Shown here piece after piece: positions 58,407 through 64,000 of a DNA stretch of 64,000 bases. How positions within the stretch are numbered: the first letter of the stretch is position 1; each line of letters opens with the position of its first letter. Source of the DNA: Bradyrhizobium sp. Ai1a-2 (GTDB taxonomy: Bacteria > Pseudomonadota > Alphaproteobacteria > Rhizobiales > Xanthobacteraceae); the NCBI RefSeq assembly GCF_000426245.1, contig NZ_AUEZ01000018.1:60508-124507 (forward strand), read 5' to 3'. Made by a program: the position numbers and the translations under genes. The notes below the pieces were generated by a model, which worked only from the letters and a program-made list of their open reading frames with translations, had not been told where the DNA came from and did not search any database.

Positions 58407-59350
58407 AGTCCAAATTCAACGCCAGCAACGCCGTCGTGGCGGTGGTTTGCGCCGCGCTGGTCCTGCTGCCGGTCTATTCGGCAACGACCGGCAACATCTT
58501 CATCCTGACGCTGATGACGCGCATCATCATCTTTGCGCTGGCGGCCTCCAGCCTGAACCTGATCATGGGCTACGGCGGCATGATGAGCTTCGGCCACGCC
58601 GCCTATCTCGGCATCGGCGGCTATGCCGTCGGCATCCTGGCGGCCGAGGGCATCGGCTCCGGTTTCATCCAGTGGCCGGTGGCGCTCGGCGTCTCCGCTC
58701 TGTTCGCGTTGGTGATCGGCGCGCTCTCCCTGCGCACCCGCGGCGTCTATTTCATCATGATCACGCTCGCCTTTGCGCAGATGGCCTATTACGTCGCCTC
58801 CGCGCTGTCGCGCTATGGCGGTGACGACGGCCTGACCATCTACAAGCGCAGCACCTTCGACGGCCTGATCAACCTCTCGGACCGCACGCAGTTCTATTAT
58901 CTCTGCCTCGCCTGCCTGTTCGGCGGCGTCTACCTGATCTGGCGCATCGTCAATTCGCGGTTCGGCCTGGTGGTGCAGGGCGTGCGCTCCAACGAGCAGC
59001 GCATGCAGGCGATCGGCTTTCCGGCCTACCGCTACCGGCTGACCTGCTTCGTCATCGCGGGCACCATCTGCGGCCTAGCCGGTGCATTGCTCGCCAACAA
59101 CACCGATTTCGTCAGCCCGGCCGTGATGTACTGGACCCGCTCCGGCGACCTCATGGTGATGGTGATCCTGGGCGGGATGGGCTCGCTGTTCGGCCCGTTG
59201 ATCGGCGCGATCGTCTATCTCGTGCTGGAAGAATTGCTGTCGCAATTCACCGAATATTGGGCGCTGATCATGGGCCCGCTATTGCTCTTGATCGTCCTGT
59301 TCGCGCGTGGTGGCATCATGGGCCTGCTCGGGAGGATACGCCGTGGCTGA
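58403..59350 (+). CDS. Branched-chain amino acid-type ABC permease (LivM-like)
   Basis: 315 residues, about nine spans. The blocks LNLIMGYGGMMSFGHAAYLG and LRTRGVYFIMITLAFAQMAY are LivM signatures, and ILGGMGSLFGPLIGAIVYL lies near the end. It is overlapped by four bases with the LivH-like gene and by eight with the LivG-like gene, so subunits are made together. Confidence 0.94.
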   Translation: MKSKFNASNAVVAVVCAALVLLPVYSATTGNIFILTLMTRIIIFALAASSLNLIMGYGGMMSFGHAAYLGIGGYAVGILAAEGIGSGFIQWPVALGVSALFALVIGALSLRTRGVYFIMITLAFAQMAYYVASALSRYGGDDGLTIYKRSTFDGLINLSDRTQFYYLCLACLFGGVYLIWRIVNSRFGLVVQGVRSNEQRMQAIGFPAYRYRLTCFVIAGTICGLAGALLANNTDFVSPAVMYWTRSGDLMVMVILGGMGSLFGPLIGAIVYLVLEELLSQFTEYWALIMGPLLLLIVLFARGGIMGLLGRIRRG

Positions 59351-60110
59351 TCCCCTGCTTCGCGTCGACAATCTCGTGCGCCGTTTCGGCGGCATCCTGG
59401 CGACCGACAATCTGTCGCTCGAAGTGCCGCGCGGCGAACTGCATGCGATCATCGGGCCCAACGGCGCCGGCAAGACCACCCTGATTAGCCAGTTGACCGG
59501 GCAATTGATGCCGAATTCCGGCACCATCCATTTCGCCGGTCGCGATGTCACGGGGTTGCCGTCGTACCGGCGAAGCCGGCTCGGGCTGGCACGCTCGTTC
59601 CAGATCACCTCGCTATTGAAGGATTTCACCGCGCTCGACAATGTCGCGCTCGCGGCGCAGGCACATGACGGCCACTCCTTCCGCTTCTGGGGCAACGCGC
59701 GCAAGGAGAGGCACCTGCGCGATACCGCGCGTGCGGCGCTGCAACGCGTCGGGCTCGGATCGCGCGCCGATGTCCTGGTCTCCGAGCTCAGCCATGGCGA
59801 GCAGCGCGAGCTTGAGCTCGCGGTGGCGCTTGCGACCAAGCCGCAATTGTTACTGCTGGACGAGCCGATGGCGGGCCTCGGCGTCACCGAATCCGCGCGG
59901 ATGGTCGAATTGCTGAAGGAGCTGCGCAAGGAATTCACCATCGTGCTGGTCGAGCACGACATGGAAGCGGTGTTCGCACTCGCCGACCGCATCACGGTGC
60001 TGGTCTATGGCCGCGTTATTGCCTGCGACACGCCGGATGCGATCCGCCGGCATGAAGAGGTGAAGCGCGCCTATCTCGGCGAACAGCATGCGGTGACACG
60101 TCATGGCTGA
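59343..60110 (+). CDS. Branched-chain amino acid-type ABC ATPase (LivG-like)
   Basis: 255 residues starting with GTG at 59343, eight bases before the LivM-like stop. Walker A is GPNGAGKTT, the signature is LSHGEQRELELAVALA and Walker B LLLLDEPMAGLG; the signature has H in place of the first G, as usual in LivG proteins. It energises the permease with its LivF-like partner. Confidence 0.94.
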   Translation: MADPLLRVDNLVRRFGGILATDNLSLEVPRGELHAIIGPNGAGKTTLISQLTGQLMPNSGTIHFAGRDVTGLPSYRRSRLGLARSFQITSLLKDFTALDNVALAAQAHDGHSFRFWGNARKERHLRDTARAALQRVGLGSRADVLVSELSHGEQRELELAVALATKPQLLLLDEPMAGLGVTESARMVELLKELRKEFTIVLVEHDMEAVFALADRITVLVYGRVIACDTPDAIRRHEEVKRAYLGEQHAVTRHG

Positions 60111-60816
60111 CACATTGCTGGAGGTCGAAGGGATCGAGACCTGCTACGGCTTGAGCCAGGTGCTGTTCGGCCTGTCGCTGTCGATCAGGAGCGGCGAGAT
60201 GGTCGCGCTGATGGGCCGCAACGGCATGGGCAAGACCACCACCATCCGCTCCATCATGGGGCTGACTCCGGCGCGGTCAGGCGCGGTCCGCTTTGCCGGA
60301 CAGCAGGTGCGCGGCCTGCCGTCCTACAAGATTGCGAAACTCGGCATCGGCCTGGTGCCCGAGGGCCGGCAGATATTCCCGAACCTGACGGTGCGCGAAA
60401 ACCTGGTCGCCGCCTCAGGCAACCGCCAGGGCAGCTCCGATCCCTGGACGCTGGAGAAAATCCACGCGCTGTTTCCACGCCTCGCCGAACGCGGCAGCAA
60501 CATGGGCGTCACGCTCTCCGGCGGCGAGCAGCAGATGCTCGCGATCGGCCGCGCGCTGATGACCAATCCGAAACTGTTGATTTTGGACGAGGCCACCGAA
60601 GGCCTCGCCCCGCTGATCCGCGACGAGATCTGGAGCTGCCTCTCGATGCTGAAGGGGCGCGGTCAGTCCGTGCTCGTGATCGACAAGAATGTCGGAAACC
60701 TCGCCCGGATCGCGGACCGCCACTACATCATCGAACGCGGCCGCACCGTGTGGAGCGGCACATCAGAGCAACTGGTCGCCGAGCCCGATCTGCAGCACCG
60801 GTATCTCGGGATTTGA
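60103..60816 (+). CDS. Branched-chain amino acid-type ABC ATPase (LivF-like)
   Basis: 237 residues. Walker A is GRNGMGKTT, the signature LSGGEQQMLAIGRAL and Walker B LLILDEATEGLAP, characteristic of LivF. It overlaps the preceding gene by eight bases and is the last gene of the operon, ending 25 bases from a convergent DUF3551 gene. Confidence 0.94.
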   Translation: MADTLLEVEGIETCYGLSQVLFGLSLSIRSGEMVALMGRNGMGKTTTIRSIMGLTPARSGAVRFAGQQVRGLPSYKIAKLGIGLVPEGRQIFPNLTVRENLVAASGNRQGSSDPWTLEKIHALFPRLAERGSNMGVTLSGGEQQMLAIGRALMTNPKLLILDEATEGLAPLIRDEIWSCLSMLKGRGQSVLVIDKNVGNLARIADRHYIIERGRTVWSGTSEQLVAEPDLQHRYLGI

Positions 60817-60841
60817 GGTGTGGCTAGGCGCTGCGATGTCG

Positions 60842-61090
60842 TCAGCGACGACGCGGCCTGGAAGAAATTGTCAGGTCGGCGGCGTTCGCGAGATAAGGAT
60901 TGGCCCCGCAGTAGGCCGTGCGGCCCGATGCGGCAGCTTGACATTGCTGGTAGCTGGTGAATCCACAATCGCCCGCGCCAGCATAGTCGTCGCCTTGCAG
61001 GCAATACCGATACTCGCCAGCTCCGGCCGGGGTTACGCCAGTTGCGAAGATGGTCGCAGACGTCGCTAGTGCAAGAAAGAGGGTACGCAT
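60842..61090 (-). CDS. Small exported DUF3551 protein
   Basis: 82 residues from the ATG at 61090. A signal peptide (MRTLFLALATSATIFATGVT, cleavage near AGA) precedes a short Cys-rich body: YRYCLQGDDYAGAGDCGFTS, then YQQCQAAASGRTAYCGANPY. Four spaced cysteines and the QC-x-A-x-x-x-G pattern match DUF3551, abundant in Bradyrhizobium, of unknown function. A perfect CRP-type palindrome lies about 60 bases upstream. Confidence 0.88.
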   Translation of the reverse strand: MRTLFLALATSATIFATGVTPAGAGEYRYCLQGDDYAGAGDCGFTSYQQCQAAASGRTAYCGANPYLANAADLTISSRPRRR

Positions 61091-61146
61091 TTTCTCTCTC
61101 CCACGTTGAAGTGCCCCACTTGACGGTGAGACCAAACGTGCGGGTT

Positions 61147-61168
61147 CGATGTGAACAGGCTCACATCG
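61147..61168. promoter_or_regulatory. Perfect CRP/FNR-superfamily palindrome CGATGTGA-N6-TCACATCG
   Basis: CGATGTGA (61147-61154), ACAGGC, TCACATCG (61161-61168). The core TGTGA-N6-TCACA is identical to the E. coli CRP consensus. It is centred 67 bases upstream of the DUF3551 start and about 370 bases upstream of the cupin start, so the first is the likelier target. Confidence 0.7.
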
Positions 61169-61528
61169 ACGGATGCAAATTTCTGACTCGACGACGCAAA
61201 TGTGTAAGGAAGCCTGTCAACTCCGAGTTGGGTCAACAGCCGCCGTCGGCGACGTGGCGCACGACAAATCCACCGTAGGAGCGGCGTCATGGTGAAGGAC
61301 GGCGGCGCGTTCGCACGCGGAACCTCGATCGGTCCAAGGGCGGCATCGGGTTTAGAAGTCTCTGCAGATGCGGCTAGTGGCATTCCTCGCTACGGCGTCA
61401 CGCGGCGCGGCGGCAATAACGATCGTCTATCGACTCTATGGCGAGAGGTGATTTCCCTCGCCTGGCGTTGCAGGGTCATTCTCGTCAGGTGGTGGATAGT
61501 CATCTTTAACACGATCAGGAGGCTACAA

Positions 61529-61942
61529 ATGTCAGTCCAGAAGCCGGTTCTCACGCCGCCCCACGGCGGCCAGACCGTGACCTCGAGCGGGGGCTCGAGC
61601 GTCGAGATGAAAGTGGAGAGCAGCCAGTCCGGAGGCGACTATGGCGCTGTCCTGTGGACGGTCCGGGCCGGGGAGGAGCCGCCGCTGCACACCCACTCGC
61701 GCGAGGACGAGCTGGTCTACGTGGTGCAGGGGCAGCTAATCGCGCGGGTCGGCGATGCCCGCGTCGAGGTTGGGCCGGGCGCCTACGCGGCTCTCCCCCG
61801 CGGTGTGCCGCATACGATCGAGGTGGTCGGCGACCAGGCGACCCTGCTGGTCAGCTTCGTGCCGGGAGGGCTCGAGCGCTTTCTAGTCCCCCGGGACGGC
61901 AAGCAGGCCGACCCGGCCGCTTTCGGCCTGACGTTCCCCTAG
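61529..61942 (+). CDS. Single-domain cupin protein
   Basis: 137 residues with a strong AGGAGG seven bases before the ATG at 61529; the frame is open upstream to 61289, but that part has no start signal. Cupin motif 1 is HTHSREDELVYVVQG with His54, His56 and Glu61, and motif 2 is PRGVPHTIEV with His95, giving a full metal site. The role could be isomerase, oxygenase or metabolite binding; neighbours give no clue. The 438-base gap before it holds the CRP-type palindrome and no other visible gene. Confidence 0.9.
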   Translation: MSVQKPVLTPPHGGQTVTSSGGSSVEMKVESSQSGGDYGAVLWTVRAGEEPPLHTHSREDELVYVVQGQLIARVGDARVEVGPGAYAALPRGVPHTIEVVGDQATLLVSFVPGGLERFLVPRDGKQADPAAFGLTFP

Positions 61943-62149
61943 GGGCGGGGACCGCGGCGCGCGGCGTTCGTGACCGTGCGCCGCGAGCAGGAGGAAAACC
62001 CCCGCAGCCATGCGGCTGAACTGGGACGAACGGTGAATGCACTGCGGCCCGCCGCTCCCCGTTTCACGTTGCTTCCAGTCAAGTCGATGGCCAAGGAAGG
62101 TCCGTTCCGGGTCACTCGCGTCATTTTGGCCTATTCGCCGGATGTCTGC

Positions 62150-63448
62150 TTATCCCCCTGACAGCGGCGGAATAGCCCCCCGCTTCTTCGGCCCGAGCCC
62201 CTCGAACTGCGTCTTCTGCTCGTCGCTCAGGTACCAATAGAAATCGTCGACCGCGTCGTTCACGCTTCCGATCGCCTCTCGCATCGCTTCCAACCGCGCC
62301 TTGGCGGCCTTAAGGCGGCCCGGCGGGGTGAGCGCGTCCCTTGGCGGGCATGCGCTTAAGGCTTCCATGGTGCCCATCGTGGTGTCCTGCACCAATTCGA
62401 GCGCGGCGCGCTCGGTATCGTTCAGTTTCAGGCTGGCGGCGATGTCGTCGAGGGGCCATTGCTGGGCGACGAGCTGGCGGTATTGCTTTTCGGCCTGTTG
62501 CTCGTCCTGCGGTTCGCGGCTCGCCTGGCAGGCGGCGTCCTGCATCGCCTTCAGCTTCGCGGCCGCAGCGTTGGCGCGGCGGTCGCGTTGGGGCGCGTTG
62601 AGCCGCGCCTTCTGCTCATCGCTCAGGAGATCGTAGAACTTTTGGAATGGCGGCTGAACGGCCTCAACTCCGCTCAGCATCGCGTTGACGCGGCTCTGCA
62701 TGGCCGCAAGCCGTTCCAGCGCGGTGGTTGCGGCCTGTGCTGGACAGGAGGCGCGGATGGTGTCGCCGGCGGAAGTCCAGGCGCTCTCGAGCTCGTCGAA
62801 GGCTGTGCGCTGCGCCTCGTTTGCCACGACCACCCGGCCGATCCGCTCGAGGGGCAGGCCGGTCGTCTCGGCGATGTCGCCGCCACAGAGCTCCTCCTGT
62901 ACGGAGGGCGCTTTGCGATGCCGCCTCCCGGCGGGGCGCTCGGCCGCAAACGCCGAGAGATCGCTCGTAGCGTAAGGCGAGAAGATCGCTGCGTAGAGAT
63001 CGCCGTAGCCATAGCCCCAGAAGGCGCTGCCGTCACTGAGAAGCGCGTAGTCATAGAGATCGCTGTAGGCGAACGGCCAGAACAGCGGACCGACCCAACC
63101 GTATGAACCGTCGGTGTGCTGCCACCAGCCTTGCGCGGCTCGGCCGCCCTGCCAGCCGGCCAGCGCCGCGACGGCAGTGAGCTGCGCGCGCTCACTCGGG
63201 CGGATCGACTCGGCGGCGGGGCGAAGATCTTGCGGTCTTAAGGCAGCCATTCGGACGCGGCTGCGGCGCGCCGCCATGCGCGCGTGGCGGAGACGTGCGA
63301 CCGACAGCATGCCGGCCATCGCGAAGCGCGCGACACCGACGGGGCCGCCGACGCGCAGGCGGAAGCCCGCCTCGGCCGCGCTCGGTAGCGCTCCCAGAAC
63401 GACCAGGGCAACGCCGGCCGCAGCCATTCCAAGGCGGGACTTTGGCAT
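62150..63448 (-). CDS. Exported LTXXQ-motif (Spy/CpxP-like) protein, long form
   Basis: 432 residues from the ATG at 63448. The signal peptide ends near AAEA. A Trp/Tyr-rich segment with GWWQHTDGSYGWVGPLFWPF lies at about 120-180. Two helical repeats each contain a Y-x-x-L-S-D-E-Q-K motif (FYDLLSDEQKARLN and FYWYLSDEQKTQFEGLG), similar to the LTXXQ motif of Spy/CpxP periplasmic chaperones. Usual Spy proteins are about 160 residues, so this looks like a duplicated, extended version common in Bradyrhizobium. Likely periplasmic stress or envelope role, by resemblance only. Confidence 0.82.
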   Translation of the reverse strand: MPKSRLGMAAAGVALVVLGALPSAAEAGFRLRVGGPVGVARFAMAGMLSVARLRHARMAARRSRVRMAALRPQDLRPAAESIRPSERAQLTAVAALAGWQGGRAAQGWWQHTDGSYGWVGPLFWPFAYSDLYDYALLSDGSAFWGYGYGDLYAAIFSPYATSDLSAFAAERPAGRRHRKAPSVQEELCGGDIAETTGLPLERIGRVVVANEAQRTAFDELESAWTSAGDTIRASCPAQAATTALERLAAMQSRVNAMLSGVEAVQPPFQKFYDLLSDEQKARLNAPQRDRRANAAAAKLKAMQDAACQASREPQDEQQAEKQYRQLVAQQWPLDDIAASLKLNDTERAALELVQDTTMGTMEALSACPPRDALTPPGRLKAAKARLEAMREAIGSVNDAVDDFYWYLSDEQKTQFEGLGPKKRGAIPPLSGG

Positions 63449-64000
63449 GATCTCTCCCCTTGGCTTCCCTCCTCCGCGGCCAGGCCGCATCGCGCCACAA
63501 AATATGACTCGGAGCGAAACCGAAAGTTCCGCCCGCGGTCGTTTTCATTCGGGTGAACCTGCGGTCACGTCACGATGTCAAACCGCCGAGGCTACATCGT
63601 GGCGCTTTTTTTAACGGATATCTTCATGGAGATCGCTGATACATTTTACGCGCGTCGACGCGAGGGACGTTTCATCCAAAATCGATCACGGACGTCCGTA
63701 GTGGCAATGAAAGCTACGCAGAAGCAGAGAAGTCCGGAGATCACCTTCGCGAGAGTTTTGGGGTTATTCGATTGTCGACTTTTGCATCGGCATCTCTCCT
63801 ATAGCGGCACAAGACGGGAAATCGCCGCGATGTGGACGCTTTGGGTGCGACAAAACAACCCGACGGGCAAATCAGTAGAAACATGTCCAGCCCTCGCAGA
63901 AAAAACATTCCGCTTCCGTCGTCGGGCAAATCAGTGATTTAACTCCGCGCGTCTCACGGCGGATGAGGGGCGGCTCGCGATCGTCACGAACGTTGCGGTG
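63449..64000. other. Gene-poor end of window with a direct repeat
   Basis: 552 bases. An open frame at 63575-63937 has codon use unlike its neighbours, no ribosome site and no recognisable domain, so I do not call it a gene. GACGGGCAAATCAGT (63862-63876) recurs as GTCGGGCAAATCAGT (63921-63935), 59 bases apart. The stretch from 63830 onward resembles, from memory, a sequence repeated at many sites in Bradyrhizobium genomes, which would make this a repeat island; that needs a search to confirm. Confidence 0.5.

Noticed and set aside
63575..63937. 120-residue open frame near the window end
   Set aside because: No ribosome site, no domain, unusual codon use, and a direct repeat inside; more likely non-coding repeat sequence.
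1..64000. Prophage, integrative element, CRISPR array, tRNA or IS element
   Set aside because: No integrase, transposase, terminase, regularly spaced repeats or tRNA cloverleaf were recognised; gene style is uniform across the window except for its last 500 bases.

Overview
The window is chromosomal DNA from a Bradyrhizobium-like alphaproteobacterium (Nitrobacteraceae/Rhizobiales). This rests on GC-rich coding with strong GC3 bias, gene families common in that group (a DUF3551 protein, a Bug-type solute receptor, a REC-DUF3369 kinase, many orphan substrate-binding proteins), and numerous short palindromic intergenic repeats of types I associate with Bradyrhizobium from memory. I see no tRNA, rRNA, transposase, integrase, CRISPR array or phage module. 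The identification is by recognition, not by database search.

Layout. 1-5.7 kb: partial methionine aminopeptidase, MscS-type channel, CPA1 K+/H+ antiporter, a small membrane protein and a PepSY protein. 5.8-9.0 kb: a molybdate uptake operon on the minus strand, reading molbindin, unknown secreted protein, modA, modB, modC; modC lacks the usual C-terminal Mop domain, which instead occurs as a separate gene. 9.1-19.1 kb: MepA endopeptidase, a Bug-type receptor, a PAS-PAS-GGDEF-EAL protein with a degenerate GGDEF motif, an acyl-CoA dehydrogenase-fold enzyme, lepA and a GT39 glycosyltransferase. 19.4-27.4 kb: two MFS transporters, a VOC protein, a carboxymuconolactone decarboxylase-like protein, a paired acyl-CoA dehydrogenase operon, an AapJ-like receptor and an L,D-transpeptidase. 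27.5-30.1 kb: a cyanide-insensitive-type bd oxidase (cioA-cioB) with a 42-residue DUF2474 subunit.

30.2-38.5 kb is a signalling region. An ECF sigma factor and a 59-residue exported protein share an exact 12-bp upstream motif. Next to them is a four-gene operon: TRAP-type solute receptor, HAMP sensor kinase, REC-DUF3369-kinase hybrid and OmpR-type regulator. It is divergent from an orphan UgpB-like receptor, and no TRAP or ABC membrane subunits lie nearby.

39.7-50.1 kb is the most interesting block. A textbook sigma-54 promoter precedes an oligopeptide-type ABC transporter (receptor, two permeases, a double ATPase), followed by AtzG/HpxX, AtzE/HpxY, AtzH/HpxZ and a GntR regulator, with a convergent AtzF allophanate hydrolase. 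Together they look like a nitrogen-controlled system that takes up a ureide-like compound and degrades it to ammonia through carboxybiuret- or oxalurate-type chemistry, without a cyanuric acid hydrolase. The double ATPase carries an intergenic-type palindromic repeat translated in frame as its inter-domain linker.

50.4-64 kb: feruloyl-CoA synthase with a convergent MarR regulator, a type II NADH dehydrogenase, an ECF sigma factor with a SnoaL-like C-terminal domain beside a small ferredoxin-fold-like protein, a complete livJHMGF-type ABC operon, a DUF3551 protein with a perfect CRP-type palindrome upstream, a cupin, an LTXXQ-family exported protein, and a terminal 550-bp stretch without a convincing gene that carries a direct repeat.
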